DNA of 64,000 bases. Origin: Misgurnus anguillicaudatus. Its lineage: Eukaryota; Chordata; Actinopteri; Cypriniformes; Cobitidae. Shown in pieces: positions 44,915 through 60,595 of this stretch. The stretch spans positions 2,251,478 through 2,315,477 of the forward strand of contig NW_027395284.1 of assembly GCF_027580225.2 (NCBI RefSeq), in the 5' to 3' direction. A program made the translations under genes and the position numbers. Each line of letters opens with the position of its first letter. Position 1 is the stretch's first letter. The notes below the pieces were generated by a model. It worked only from the letters and a program-made list of their open reading frames with translations, did not search any database and was not told the origin of the DNA.

Positions 44915-47230
44915 TATATGCTTTTCATATAGGCCTACGCTATTTATGTTCGTAATGTATGATGGTTTACACTTCCATGTCTCTTTGCACTTTCTTTAGT
45001 ACTTGGATATGTCTTTTTAACATGTCTTTAAACAGCTCCTTACTGCATGGCATGACCTTCTGTAAAATTAGCAGGGAATCTCAGCATCCAAAGGTCACAG
45101 TTAATATTTATGGACCATGCCTGAAGGATGAGCTGTCAGAAAAAAATTGTCAATACAGGGCTCAACGCTGTAGAAGAGCAAGAAAAGATTTCAGTGATAA
45201 AATTATAAATCAAAAGTCAAATATAATTTCAGGTTCCAGGTACATTGGGATTAACTGTGCACAGAAATGAAGAACTCATAACAAAGGAATATTGTTGTAA
45301 GGAGATAACAAACAAAAATTAATAAAAAGTGTTGATATGTCTCTCCATGCGCTAAAAATTTTCTTCATTCTTACATCTCGCCATTAAGTTCAGTGGACCA
45401 GATAAAGGGTTATCATCAACACCAAGCATGCTATGTGCTGTCAGCTTTTCTCATGAGTTCATGAGGGTAGTTGCTTGTTCAACGAAAAAGGTTCCCGACT
45501 TGTCTGCTTTACCTGGAAACTGACGGCAAACTGTGCAAAACATCACATTGTTTCTTTTGTCATGTTTTACCCGTGTAAATCTCTGCTTCCAGGATGTTAA
45601 ATAATTACGTTTTTGTTTGCCCTCTCAATGATGACCGCCGCCATCTTAACATCTCTTAACACAAAAAAACGCAACAGTGTCCACACACAACAACCAATAA
45701 GATAGGAGAAACCTCATAACATTGCTGAGAAGATAACGTTTGCAACGCTTAAAACGTGTCGTAATGGTAACATTGCATAAGAATACATACAGACTCTTAC
45801 ACTGGCACCAGGCCATCAGCAATCCCTTATGTTAAGCCCTGCAATAAATGGTCCCTAGCTGTCACCCGGGTGGTACTCTTTCAAAAAGTGCACCTTTAGA
45901 GTGTATTTTAGTACCTCAAAAGTACATATTGGTACAAAGTGTATATCTGTACCGAAATGGACCATATTAATAGGACCTTTTCAAAGGGGTACTGCTACAC
46001 TGACAGCATGGGACCATTTTCTAACCATTTTTTTTCTGACAGTGTACTGTACATATACCAAGAATCTTGAATTTTCCTTTAAATACAAACTGGATTAAGC
46101 TTTTCACACAGTCCCATGTGTGTTTTAAAGCACTAAAGAAGATAACTGAAAAGTTGGATTTTGTCAAACTAGACCAATAATTTAGTATATCTGCACAAGT
46201 CATAACCACACACTCCATACCAGTCTAGCAGCTAGGACAAATTGCCAATTTATGACATTAATGCCTGAAGCCATTAAATATATATTAAAACCACATACTA
46301 GTGGCTTTAAGTATGCATGCATTACATTTTACACTGAACTTTGGGCTAAAACTAAATCTTTTTCATGATCGCAGTTCACCTTGCTCTGCTTTCTCTTGAT
46401 TTTGACAGAGTTTCTTAAAAAGCAAAGAAGCCATATCAAACAAATGCTTCGCGTTTTGTGTCAGCATTTCTTACAGGACAAAGAGTCTATAACGCTGTTC
46501 AATAATGAAATTTTAATCCTGTATTGCTTGAGTGCAAAGTGCATTGAAATATTTAAGATTTGCTTGACGGCTTTTTTTATTCTGTGCATAAACATGATTG
46601 TAAAAGACTTGCAGTTTGAAGAAAAGAAAAACAGGATTATATTTTACACTCCAGAAGAGCTGAATACAGCTCCATCTGCTATAATCCCATCTTGCTCTTA
46701 TTTCGAGTCCCAATTTCATCAAGAAACATCTGCATTGTGCTGTAACAAAAGCAGTCCTACTTGACACATTCCCCACATATGAGAGAATATAACTACAAGT
46801 GACACTGCCATTTATTTTTTAAGACCATTATCAGGACGTTTCACTTAACAACTCGATATTCCAGAAACACAAAAAACCTGGTTGAATAAATGTATATATG
46901 GGTGTGGTTTTGAATATAGTAGCCCTTTTCCTTAAACTCACATATTGATGTATCTTTAATCTTTGGGACCTTGAGTATTACATCCTTTTTTCTAAACTTT
47001 GTCTTTGTGGACTGTCGTCTTTGACTATAGGGACATGACAACAACTTCCATTAGACGTTGCCATTGGAAATGACCTTGACATTGCGGGTGACGCTGAGGG
47101 CGAGTTGGTCTCTCAAGCTTGTCTGACTTGATTGGGTTTCCGCTTGACTTCAGGCCAATGCAAAGTGTGTTTTATTTTAACAGAGTGTGTAGTTGAGGGG
47201 AGTTGAGTGAGTGAGTGAGTGTGTAAAAGA
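44915..47230. other. nos1ap intron 2, mixed
   Basis: Mostly unique. 45885-46045 resembles a repeat with GTGCACCTTTAGAGTGTA and TTTTCAAAGGGGTACTG. The open frame at 46381-46764 (127 codons) has no domain and an opposite-strand overlap; not accepted as a gene. Confidence 0.35.
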
Positions 47231-47237
47231 TGGGAGG

Positions 47238-47277
<40 letters not shown>
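47231..47277. repeat. (GA)n microsatellite with GGGA start
   Basis: GGGAGGGAGG followed by GA repeats to 47276. Confidence 0.95.
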
Positions 47278-47755
47278 ACTGAATTCACTTCTAGGCTCAT
47301 TTCTTGGAAGCTGAGTTGGCATAGGGACGTGGGCCAATTACAAATCCATGGGTGGAACGTTACATCCTTAACTCAGCTTATCTGGTAGTGCTCCAATACT
47401 TTTTATATACCACTTTGATACACAAGTTTGTACATAGTGTAGGTTTGTCTACACTCGTGAGGGCCAATTTTTGGAAGCTGCTCTCATAGATATAATGAAT
47501 TATATGTATATAAAAATACATTAACAAATTTTTTTTTGCTTTTAATCTACTGATGTCCACAGGACTATGGTAAGGAGGACAAAAAAGTAAATGAAAGAAA
47601 TGTAACAATAACACACCACAGTTACACTCAACACACACACTTTGTAATGGTGAAGCTGATAAAGGTATATGTGCTTGACTGAGTAGTTGACAAAACTCGT
47701 GTACTGACAGGAACTCCCCAAGGTACCCACGTAACTACAACAACTTCAGCCATTA

Positions 47756-47880
<125 letters not shown>

Positions 47881-48075
47881 TGGTCCACTGTGGTGAAAAA
47901 TCTTCCCAAATATTAATATAAGTAATCATCTCATTCCGACATTTCACTTGTTGAGGTCTTTTAATATATATTTTGACTTTGATTTGCTTTTCAAAAACAT
48001 TAGCACAATTACTTGACCTTGGGGGGGTTTAATGCTATTTCATGCATTCTGACTTGCATTCTAAACACAGTTAGA

Positions 48076-49100
48076 GGGTCCTATCATACACCCGGTGCAA
48101 TGCAGCGCAAAGCGCGATGCAATTGTCTTTTGCTAGTTTTAACCCGACGCAATTATCATTTTCACGTTTAGCGCCATGTTGTTTAAATAGCAAATGCATT
48201 CGCACCCATTTTTGCACCCATGGGCGTTCTGGTCTGAAAACAAAGTGTGTTCAGGCGCATTGTTGGCGTGTTGCTATTTTGAGGCAACTAAAATAGACTA
48301 CGCCATTGACCAACTAAAACCTGGTCTAAAGTCTATGGCGCAATATTGTTTTAGTTATTTAATGAGCGCAATATGCGCCTATAAACGGGACGACAACGCG
48401 CGTTTGCTTATCACACACATGGATGCAGCACAAAAACCCTTTGAAATATGATGATTAAAATGTAAAAGATTATTATTGAGTCTCTTGTACATAAATGATA
48501 TGTTGATATTATGAGACGTTAGAAGGCGTAAAGATATGGATATGGTGAAATAAAAAACATTTTTAAGTAGTGCTTTAAAAAACATGTTGCTGTCCGAGTG
48601 CTGAAGGCTCTTCACATGTTTGTAAATTCTTTCTCTGTTGTTTGTTACAAATAAAGTATTTTTAGAGTACAAACCTTTTCCTGGATATTTGCAAATTATT
48701 TAATGAGATTACAATGATTATGTAGGATATCAATACATTTACAGCAATTAAAGCCTTCTATTTTTACTTCCATGCTGAAAGAAAACAGCTTTTAAAGGTT
48801 TTAATAAAAAAATAACAATTTCAATACAAATAAAAACAACACATTTTTAACATCAATCTTAAACTGGGGGTCTTCTACCTCCGCTTATTATTTTAGTTTA
48901 CAAATTCAGCCATCTAAATAGGGATTAGGCATTTTAAAGGCGATGAGAGCTGAGAATCTCACTGGTTTATTGCACGTTACGCCCAAAACTCACCCAACAT
49001 TACTCATTTTGAGAGTAGAAACAAGCCTTTGACAATTTTCCTGTCGTTAATTTAGCAAAAGTGAAATCGGACACGCCCTTTGATCATTCAAATAGGGCCC
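48076..49100 (+). mobile_element. 1-kb TIR repeat, copy B (uninterrupted)
   Basis: Ends GGGTCCTATCATACACCC and TAGGGCCC are partly inverted. It aligns end to end with copy A without its LTR insertion; at the matching place it reads TTAAACTGGGGGTCTTC. Non-coding. Lies in nos1ap intron 2. Confidence 0.88.
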
Positions 49101-52100
49101 AAAGAGTTGGATTCCTCATGCTAAACATGGGCAAAGTTTCAAAGAACCATTTTGACGTATGAGTATTTCTGTGCCGAATGCACTTTGTCAGGGTTCTTTT
49201 CGTGAATTTATTTTTGACTACTGATTTTGTTACGTAACAGAATCACTGGAAGTACAGTGGAAGTCCATATATGGGCACTTCACCTGGAATAGCGCACGCA
49301 CACACCAACCAAGAGCTGACACAAAATTGACCTTACCGAAGAAGTGTTTTTTTTTGTTTGTGAGGGAAATTTAAGCTTGTTCAGCTTTCCAAAGAACTCA
49401 GCATAATGGGAACAGTGGATTTAGTTTGCTTAGTTGTGCAAGTGTGTTTGTTTAACGCTGGATTTTGTTGAAATGGGGCGGTCCCAGTGATAAAACAACC
49501 GGTCATAAGTCGCAGGCGGTAAGTAAATACGCATAAAATGTGTTTTGTCTGCAATCAGCATGTAAGTGCATGTAATGTAAACAAAATGAACATTTAATGT
49601 ATCGTAAGTTATCCAGAGATAGTGGGATAAAGTTTTGTGTACTTGTGACTCACGTCGCCCACGGTACGCCTCCAGCTGATCTGTCTTTTAAAAATCTGAT
49701 AATTAAAGATTCTTAGGAGATATGGAGGATGCAATACTACGTACTCAAGATTAGCATGAGACTAGCTGAAACTTGAATGACAAGTGACTAATCGTAAGTA
49801 ACCACATCGCTAGATGTTCCACCAGCATGGTTACCTGTAACTGTACAATGATTTCTGGGTTAGGAGCAGACTACATTTGTATCTTGCTGTAACTAAGTTT
49901 CTGGCCCCGATGGTGCAAAAACCTTTAGAAGAGTCAGGTGTCTTTACATTACGAGTATTTGTGTATGAAAAACAAGATTTTAAAATGAATCTCATCTCTT
50001 TGAACTTCATTACACCAAGTCTAATGTAGTAACCTCCAATAATCTAAACATATATTGACTTTTTTAAGACCAAACGGTAAATGAACCAGGCTATGTGTAT
50101 AAACAACACAGTAACAGGTGTGCACAGTTCAAAAATGACTCAATGTTCAGTTTGTTTAATAAAGTGTGTTGTTTGAGTGTGTGTTTTTCAAGGACATGTG
50201 TTCACACAGACAGGCAACTTAAAAAACTGGGCCATTACGAGGGCACCATCTGTCCAATGCGAAGAACAAGCAGGAGTGTGTTTTAACAATGTCAACACTT
50301 CTGCGTCCATGTCATGTGTGCATTCATACTATATTTCAGATAGGGAATTCATTAGAGGAATTATGGGTTTACTATAATGGAAAAAAATATTGGAAATACT
50401 GCTAATGCCACATATTGTGCAACAATATATTGATTTTCTCATATTTGCTTTGTAAATCATTTTACTTAGAAACTGACGACCTATCTTACCATTGGAACTG
50501 AGGCAACTTTATTAGTTACAAAAATTTGACACATGAACACAAACACTTCTAAAGCTATTTTCAACTATTTACTCAAGTAATCATTGGTCATTTCAGATCG
50601 AAACGGTGAATAGGTTACTGTTAGGGTTAGAGTTTTGTGGATTCAATACACTACACCTGATTGATATGTTTGCTTTTATATACATTTAGGTAGATCTGCT
50701 TTATCGTAAGTATTAAAAATGCAATTTGTACATAGGAAGTATAAAAGTTTCTATTAATTTAGTACTATTTATAACTCATTGTTATATGCATGTTGTTATT
50801 ATCATTAAAATTCCCCTAAATATATACATTCTGTCATCTATTACAGCCTATGTCATTTCTTACACACACACAAACATAAAGAGCAAAGGTCACCAGCCAA
50901 ATGGCTTACTGTTAGATAAAGAAAATTGTGTGAGGAAGTGAACTAACAAGTACAGGAGACAAAACAAAAGAGATCTTCCTAAAGTGGAATAATCCCCCTT
51001 TTTCTCATATCCTAAGGCACTTTCTCAATGACAGAACAAACTGAAACGCACAAGATAATAGAGTTTGTGTAGAGCGCAGTGCACGTGTGTGTGTGTTTCT
51101 GTATGGGTGTGTCAGTGAGCGCAGGTGAAAGTTACACCAAGTGTGCCGTTAAAAATGGTCAGGTGGGCGGAGTTTGGCTGAACAGTGCAAGCAAGCTTGA
51201 AGTTTTAATACTCAGGACGTGTTTCAGCAGAGTCGGGGGGTTACCATGGTGACATGGGGGTACTGGTCTTGCATAACTGGTTGACACTGCTAGAAATAGT
51301 CCTGAGAAGTGAAAGAGAGTGTGAGAGAAAGAGATTGAATAAGAAAAGAATAAAAGGAGTAGAAGAGGGAAGAACCCTGCGGTGTGCCTGACTGAGCACT
51401 AAGACACAGTCACACAGGATTTCCTTTTTATCATAAAACGTTATCATAAAATAAATGTATATATGAAAAACAAAGAGATTAGAAATTATTTATTAAACTG
51501 GAAGATTCAAGACGGAAAGGAAATCTTGTGTAACTTAACAATAAATATATAAAAATATACATATATGATTATTACTGTTTCATCTTGTTTCAAATCTAAA
51601 TCTTCAAATGTGATTTAATAAGAATTGTATAAAGCCTGTAATAGATAAGAGTTGATTTAGAGGGAGTAAGAGATAACAAGCTTACGGATGATAGTGCATG
51701 TAGGCCATTACGTTGCATCCGTCTCTTGCCCACCGCACAACAATGAAGCCTTTCATTCTCTCCATAGACCCATATCAAGCACCCCTCTGCCCCCGCAACA
51801 CACCAACTACCCCCCAACCCAATCACCTCCTCTCCCTGTCGTCCTTGCTTTCCTTCATCTGATTTCTTCATCACATTCTCTCTGACTGATTTTGTAAGAC
51901 TGCAGTTGGCATCGACACATGAAGACTTAATATCTTGCAGAGGCACGGTGTGTGATGTGTGTTTGTGATCAATTGTTTATTTATCAGTACATTGGGCACA
52001 CGCAACTTTATTTTATGCATGTTAAGCACTTTTTGGGGAAATGGCTGAATTATAATATAATTGAAAGTTTGCTTAGTCCATATTTTTTAATCTGATCTTA

Positions 52101-52505
52101 TAATTCTATTCATTTAAATATAGAAGGTACTAATTTCCAAATGTAAAAATGATACAAAGAAAAATATTTATTATTGTTTTTCATTATTATAATAATAATG
52201 CAAGAATGTGTTTTTAGAGCAGGGTGAGGATTAGTCTATAGTTCAACTTCATATGTAAATAATACAATTTACATCCTCATTAGAAATCTGTACATGAAAG
52301 GTACTGTAGTATAAAGAGGGGTCACTAGACATTGCCGTCTCATTTTATGTAAAATCAATATGCACTATAAGGGAAAATAACACACTTTATGTCTGCTTTC
52401 CCATCCTGTCATCAATGACATCCTGAAAAGCCGGCTAATCTTTTGCACAGGAAGTTATATAACTTCCTTATAGCTCACTTATGATAGAGACCTTATATAT
52501 TATAA
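49101..52505. other. nos1ap intron 2, largely unique
   Basis: 3.4 kb without recognised element ends or exons. Short purine-rich and CA-rich tracts only (for example 51300-51370). Confidence 0.4.
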
Positions 52506-52513
52506 TACATTAC

Positions 52514-53067
52514 TAGGGGTGTCACGATTCTCCAAATCCTCGATTCAATGACATTTTCGATTCTAAGGTCACGAATCGATTCGATTCTCGATTTTTAAAT
52601 TTTTTTTAAAGACAAAAAAAGATATGCCATTATTATTTATTATTATTATTTTTATTATAGTTTCACATTAACATGCACATTGCGTGCTTTACCTCGCATG
52701 GGGGTTTGTGGGCTTCACTTTACGCGTGAGGGCTTGTAGAGAGAGGATTCTTCTTGCACGCACATGGACTTAATGCGCACGTCTTGGACTCAGTCAGAGT
52801 CAGATCACTAGGTAGTAATCCTGTTTATGATATGCATTTCAAGGAGTTGTAGCAATACATCACTCGTGTTTAAAATATAAATCGGGTTTCGCTGGACCGA
52901 TGTTTTTAAAGGCACCTCTGAGAGATTTATTTTCCCCCGCTTGGCAAGCCGACCGGACGTGACATGGGGGCGTGGCAGCATCGACGATTCCATTTTTTTA
53001 TTCGAAGTTCGAGATTGTGACTTAATTTCGATCGATTTTCGATTTAAAATCGAAATCGTGACACCTA
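52514..53067. mobile_element. Non-autonomous hAT element, 554 bp
   Basis: Ends TAGGGGTGTCACGATT and (inverse) TAGGTGTCACGATT with TCGATT-rich subterminal repeats. Perfect 8-bp target duplication TACATTAC (52506-52513, 53068-53075). No transposase. Confidence 0.94.
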
Positions 53068-53075
53068 TACATTAC

Positions 53076-55114
<2,039 letters not shown>

Positions 55115-55367
55115 ATGATATGCTGGGCGTTACAAATTTCAGGTACAATAATACCTTCAGGCTACACATCCTAAACAAAGCACACACACGCACAGTGGTA
55201 GACTCTGGTGATAAATATACGGCAGCTTTTCTGGCCAAGTATGTCCAAGCTAATGAATCTTACACTGCAAAAGCATGTCTGAGGAAACAGCTGCTGTGAG
55301 CCAATCAGGAGTGATTGCTCAGCACTCTCTGTGTCTGTCTGCGTGTGAAAGCGTCTGAGGAACTCAC

Positions 55368-55439
55368 CCTGATTCTTCTCATAGCAGCGACGATCTCCAT
55401 GCGACTGTTGGGTCTCGGGACATCCAGACTGCCCACATA
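55368..55439 (-). CDS. nos1ap: nos1ap exon 2, PTB domain
   Basis: Acceptor TATTTTTGCAG, donor AGG|GTGAGT. 24 codons: [20 protein letters not shown] then RRIR, practically identical to mammalian NOS1[12 protein letters not shown] is the first strand and helix of the PTB domain. The intron separating it from exon 3 is about 14.3 kb. Confidence 0.97.
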
Positions 55440-57172
55440 CTGCAAAAATAAACACAAGCTTGAATGTTATAACCAGCCACCCAAGTCTAAAATCAATAAG
55501 AGTCCAGACACAAACATACTTTCTGGGTAAAGTTACCTTTGCATTGGCAGGAAATTAGTATTTAAAACTCCCCTCAATTTTTAGCTAAAAAACAACAACA
55601 AACAGCCGACCTCTCCTATTAGCATGATCACTATTACTCAACTGACATGTATAAATTCTGCCACTACCGGGCCATGTTTCATATTATAATCTTGTATCCT
55701 AAGACAAACACTGATCCCTACATAACATAAGCGTTAATTTTTGATACTAAGATTTAAACATCGCCTGAAAGATGAATGAAAAAGCTTTCTGTTGATGTAT
55801 GGTTTGTTATGGTAGGACAATATTTGGCTGAAATACAACTATAATACAAAATCTTATACATTTTTAAATACATTACACAAAACTAAATACAAAATCTGGA
55901 ATCTGAGTGTCAAAAAAATCTAAATATTGAGAAATTGCTTTAAAGTTGTGCAAATGAAGTCCATGGCAGCACATATTACTAATGATGATAAATACATTTT
56001 TTATATATATTTACTGTAGAAAATTTACTAAATATTTTCATGGAACATGATCTTTACTTAATATCCTTACAATTTTTGGCATAAAAATGCATTTAATGAC
56101 CCATACAATGTATTGTTGGCTATTGCTGTAAATATACCAACCTACCCATGCGATTTATAACTGTGGTCCAGGGTCACATATTTTTAAATATGAGCAATAG
56201 TGTAAATAAGTGCCTGTAATAATCCTTACATCTTATTAGAAAAAAATGCAATAGATCAGCAACTTATACCACCAATTTGAGCTTTAAAGCAATACTATAA
56301 AAGTACAGTCAGAATGTGACTGTTCATCTGTATCAAGTAAAATTCCTGGAAGATAATCCTGCATCACAAATTGGAGCTAAAATTACCCTGCAGAAGGCTA
56401 CTGAGTGCCTCAGAATACAAAGCTTTAGGTTTCCTGAGGCATTTGGCTATTTTAAAGACTTACAGATAAGCTCTTTGAGAAAACACCAGTGTTTATTACA
56501 TTTTGACCATAATATGAATAAAATATGCAAGTGTGTCATATCATTTGGAGAATACATTGTTAAAAATAGACTGAGGACTTATCTGGGATTTTTATAAGAT
56601 ATGCTGGATTGTACAAATTACAGACACAACATAAATGTTTAGTATTCTAAACAAGACTTGGGTTTCTATTTTATAGCACTTATTACACAGGGTTGGTTTT
56701 TTATTTTATTTTTTGCATAAGAATTAAAGCTATTAACTATTTACAAAACCATATAGAAAGTTTTTTGGAATTTGTCAGGTGCTAGCCTAAACCTAGTGAC
56801 AGCATTTTTGGCCGTAAGTAGCCTACCACTAATGATGTTAAAATGCTCCGGGATCCGAAATCCAAGTCAAATCTAACATTAAATACAAAGAGGTTTACAG
56901 ACTTCTTGGTAAACTACTAACTTGCTCCAGCCATGAATGACATATAGGAAAGTTGAGACAAAGACAAAATAGTCGAAACTCTTTACATCTATTCAGATTA
57001 ATTTCCATTTGTTTCCCACAGGCTGATGTGTGATATTGTCGCGATTCAAAACACGATCCTGAATCTGACGTGTAGCCTATACTCAGCGGTGCGACCTTTT
57101 ATGCACAATATATTGCATAAAGTAACAGCAATAAAACTTAAATGTTTACAGTAATTATGATATGTGCTTTAC
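55440..57172 (-). other. nos1ap intron 1
   Basis: 1.73 kb, AT-rich. No nested gene or clear transposon. Confidence 0.6.
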
Positions 57173-57283
57173 CTTGGCTTGGAAGTGTATTCCGTGTTGA
57201 TACGCTTCTTCGTTATGAAGCGGGACTCGTGAATCTGCAACATCGTCCACCAGGTTGTACCTGTTTCTCCCGTGCATTTTCAT
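57173..57283 (-). CDS. nos1ap: nos1ap exon 1: carboxyl-terminal PDZ ligand of neuronal nitric oxide synthase (adaptor protein)
   Basis: The first ATG at 57283 opens [20 protein letters not shown] and continues through [17 protein letters not shown] to the donor AAG|GTAAAG. YNLVDD...PLHNE-A-QHGI-F-AK is the conserved NOS1AP start; a second ATG two codons on has the better -3 A. NOS1AP is a cytosolic adaptor: its PTB domain binds partners such as Dexras1 and Scribble, and its C-terminal PDZ motif binds nNOS. The seven exons here give 241 codons (723 bp, all phases consistent), against roughly 500 in the mammalian long form, so the PTB is complete but the coiled coil and the PDZ ligand are not seen. 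Teleosts can have two paralogues; which one this is cannot be told. Confidence 0.96.
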
Positions 57284-57700
57284 TGGGACCTGTCCGGATG
57301 CTCAGAGAGAAATGCTCTGCCAATTCCCAAGGGTCAAAACAACAGACAACTAGAGAGCGCTTTAGCCGTTTAAACCAGCCGAAAACGAGTCACGGGTACA
57401 GGGGAGATACAAAGCGACAGAGTCCATTATAGTGTGCGTCTACCAGCCCGGGAAAATCTCAATGAAATCACAAGGCGCTTCGCAGCACAAAAGAATTGGG
57501 TTGGGCGCCTCTTTTCCCCCTCTCAGCCATCAGCTGCGTTTATTATACAAGTCTGACTACAGCTCAAGTGTCTCGCTGTGGAGAAGTTTATTAAAAGATC
57601 CGCAATGGCTGAATTCTGCACGTCTCTTTGCTGAGTTTGAAATCCAGCGCTAATGACGTTGTTTGTTTACACGCACTCGCTTGCCAATGCAATTCACATG
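57284..57700 (-). promoter_or_regulatory. nos1ap: Probable nos1ap 5' leader and promoter region
   Basis: Less AT-rich than its surroundings with scattered CpGs (CGCTTTAGCCG, CTCACGGG-type words). No TATA box was fixed and the transcription start is unknown. Placement rests on the ATG at 57283. Confidence 0.4.
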
Positions 57701-58627
57701 GAGCAAAGTTCCGCTTGCTTTAGAAGCGATCGACCTTCAAGTCTTTGAACAACAGTTTTTAGCATGATAAAAGAAGACTTCCCTTTAGTTCATAAACTGC
57801 AATAGAATAGTGGTGCGTGAGATCAATACTAAAACATGCAGGATATCGTAGAGAAAGGGTATTCAAACTTTGTAAGACATACCTTCTACCTAACATATTT
57901 TGCAGGTCTATATAATTGGCTACATTTAGGGATTTAAGCCTGAAAAAAACATTTTTTCCTCTTTAGTTTTCTGGGGACCCATTGGAACCTCCTGGAGCCC
58001 CCCTGAGGGTAAACCCTGGCTTAGAGGGTTTGACCTATTTTGAGCTCTGTTTACAGCTCACTGTAATATTTTCGTACAGTATTTTCAAATATTTTATCAT
58101 ATTTTTATCTCTTTGATAAATGTTTTCCAACACACAGTTGTGAGTTTAAATTTGCTATGTGGTGTTTCTATTTCTATAAGTCCTAATATTGACAATATTT
58201 TGATACTTTTAATTAGATTGTAACATCTAATTTTGATCTAATGGAAAACACAAAACACACCTGTGCCTAAATTCCAAAGTGTCCAAATAAAGGTTTGTCT
58301 TAAATGTATTTCACGATTCATGATGCTTGTTAAGTTGGTCCTGAGTTAAGTTGGCTAGTTGGGATAAACTTTAGAGGTTCTTCCCATCCCAATGAGCATA
58401 TAGCGCCATCTAGCGACTTTTAGAGTAGGGTTTATTTTTTTATTGAAAACAGTTGTGATCTATTTTAGTTGGTCGTCCTTGTGGCTTATTATAATAATTA
58501 AACCAGTCATGTTCTTCTATAAATATTCTTCTATAAACGGATATCCATAGGTGGGTGATGGTTTAAGTTTAAGGACAGGGGTATACAGTAGTTGGGTATG
58601 AAACAACTGATTTCTATAAGAAAACAA

Positions 58628-58868
58628 ACGTGCAAATGAGTACGAGATCATCTTTATCAATTCTGACACAAGTGCGCCACCTACTGAATCATAGAGGCAA
58701 TGAACATTACAGTTGATACTGTATCTCAAATATCTCAGGAAATATTTAACGTGCAAATGAGTACGAGATCATCTTTATCAATTCTGACACAAGTGCGCCA
58801 CCTACTGATTCATAGAAGCAATGAACATTACAGTTGATACTGTATCTCAAATATCTCAGGAAATATTT
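58628..58868. repeat. Tandem duplication, 121-bp unit x2
   Basis: ACGTGCAAATGAGTACGAGA at 58628 recurs at 58749. Units differ at only two places I can see (GAATCATAGAGGC against GATTCATAGAAGC). Contains GCGCCACCTACTG, a word common in fish repeats. Confidence 0.95.
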
Positions 58869-60094
58869 TTTTCAAATCGCACATATGAAATCATTCAACT
58901 AGAATCATACAAATAATGTAGAAGAATCTGTTATGCAAAATAGAATGAGGCCTTTAAAATTACTAACGAACGGAATTAAAAAATTAAAACGCACATTGAT
59001 TCTCAACCTCCACAACAGCATAATCACTGTAATACCATTACCATTAAATGAAAAACAAATAAAATAATATAGAAACGTACATGAAAAAGTAATAATGTGC
59101 ACTATTATTGACTATACGGTGAAAATACTATTTTTTAATGTGGGAAGTATAAAACAATTTCTAACATTCATGTTATGTTAGTCTTTTTTAAAACAACATC
59201 ATAAAATTATGTATTATGCAAAAGTAAACATTTTACAAATTATGCGAAAATATAGTCGTTTTTATTTTTTTGCTTCGCGTAATGCGTGTCCAGGGCAATA
59301 TGTTGCTGTCTGGTACCTCGACGGCTTCCGTCAGTTGCGTTGTCAACAGCACCAAAACACCAGCAGGGCTGCATGCGCCGCGTCCGACAGCGAGTTTGAC
59401 TTCTCTAATTGCGGGTCCCATCAACTCATCTTTAGTCAAACATGTCTACGTTAACAAATGGCAGGTAACCTAAATGCGCATTATGTTTTGTTTTGTTGAT
59501 ACGTTTTTAAAATCAGTGTACGTTTAAAATCACTGCGCGTAATATCAGCCCTATCTCTAGATCAGATGCTGCTTCACCGGCACTTTATAACTGATCGAGA
59601 GGCAATGCGGTTATAAATCCAGGCATGATCTGCTCCAATCTCCATAGATATTATGCGATATGTGTCGTCAATTGAGAATTTTGTATTGAAGGATGGGATG
59701 AGTTCCGTATCTTTGCTGCTTTTAGGCATGACATTTATTCCCTATTAATGCATTTAACTTTAGGACACTGGAGAGCTTTTCTGCCTGGAGCCACTCCTGT
59801 CCCGTTAGATTAGAGAGACATTTAGCACATTCATCGCTTAAAAGCATATTTATGATGTTTGGGTTATAATCATGGAGTCAACATCCTCGTGTCTCCACAT
59901 TAGTTTATCTAGCTCCATGTTTGTCGGTACAGGCTGGTTTTATGCAGTATGCGCCTTTGTGCTTTTATTTGGAAAGCACCAGATGGTCCATGTTAGCTCT
60001 TCGTGCTAGTTGATTACCCTGTTATAATTCACCAATCTAAGATGACATAACAAACCATTCTAGCGTTAATGTTAGACAAATACACGATCACACT
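58869..60094. other. Intergenic region between nos1ap and the TTLL11-like gene
   Basis: 59280-59465 is GC-richer and has a plus-strand open frame (ATG 59282, MRVQGNMLLSGTSTASVSCV, stop 59471-59473) ending near a donor-like CAG|GTAACC. It could be an upstream non-coding or small first exon; no known protein is recognised. The rest shows nothing. Confidence 0.35.
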
Positions 60095-60595
60095 ATGAGC
60101 GATTGTTACGAGAGAGTGAAAAGTGAGCTCCAGCAAATGAAGGCACCTGGAGATGAGGTGGAGACCGAGGCCGCGGAGGAGCAGCTGTCCCCGGCCTTAC
60201 TGTCTTCTGTTCCCGCTGATGTCCCCACTTCTCGGAGAGACATTTCCAAGAGTGGCATAAACGGGAGAAGTCGGAGTAAAAGCAGGAGCAAAGCGGACGG
60301 CAAGCAAGTGTCGGATCTGAAGGCGGATAATTTACGAGAGAAAGCAACAAACCGTGTAAGCAATGAGCAAAACCTTCAGGTTAAGGGGACAGGAAAGATT
60401 TTAAGGAGTAAATGTGCTGCAAACGGTCACGTTGAGTCATGCCCTGGACAAACCGATGGAAAATGTGAGGATCATGGCAGAGAGGATGGAAGCAAAGTGG
60501 GCAAAAAGAGAAGAACTGTGACGGTGGACATATCTAAAGCGAAGACGTCCCTCGAAGCGCTTAAACTCAGCATCAGGGAACTGAAGTGGAAAGAG
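60095..60595 (+). CDS. ttll11: First coding exon of a probable TTLL11-type tubulin polyglutamylase
   Basis: The ATG at 60095 opens 167 codons to a donor GAG|GTATGT in phase 0. The first 130 residues are polar and low-complexity (GRSRSKSRSKADGK; many K, E and S), as expected for a disordered N-terminus. The end, KKRRTVTVDISKAKTSLEAL then KLSIRELKWKE, resembles the block that precedes the tubulin-tyrosine-ligase-like domain of TTLL11 as I remember it; the next exon there begins FPFGRR. TTLL11 elongates glutamate side chains on tubulin in cilia and cytoplasm. None of the ATP-grasp catalytic exons lie in the window. The intron frame adds VCMNIQCEM before drifting, so the donor is preferred. Identification rests on a short block. 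Confidence 0.6.

Noticed and set aside
46381..46764. 127-codon open frame in nos1ap intron 2
   Set aside because: AT-driven composition, no recognised domain and an overlapping antisense frame.
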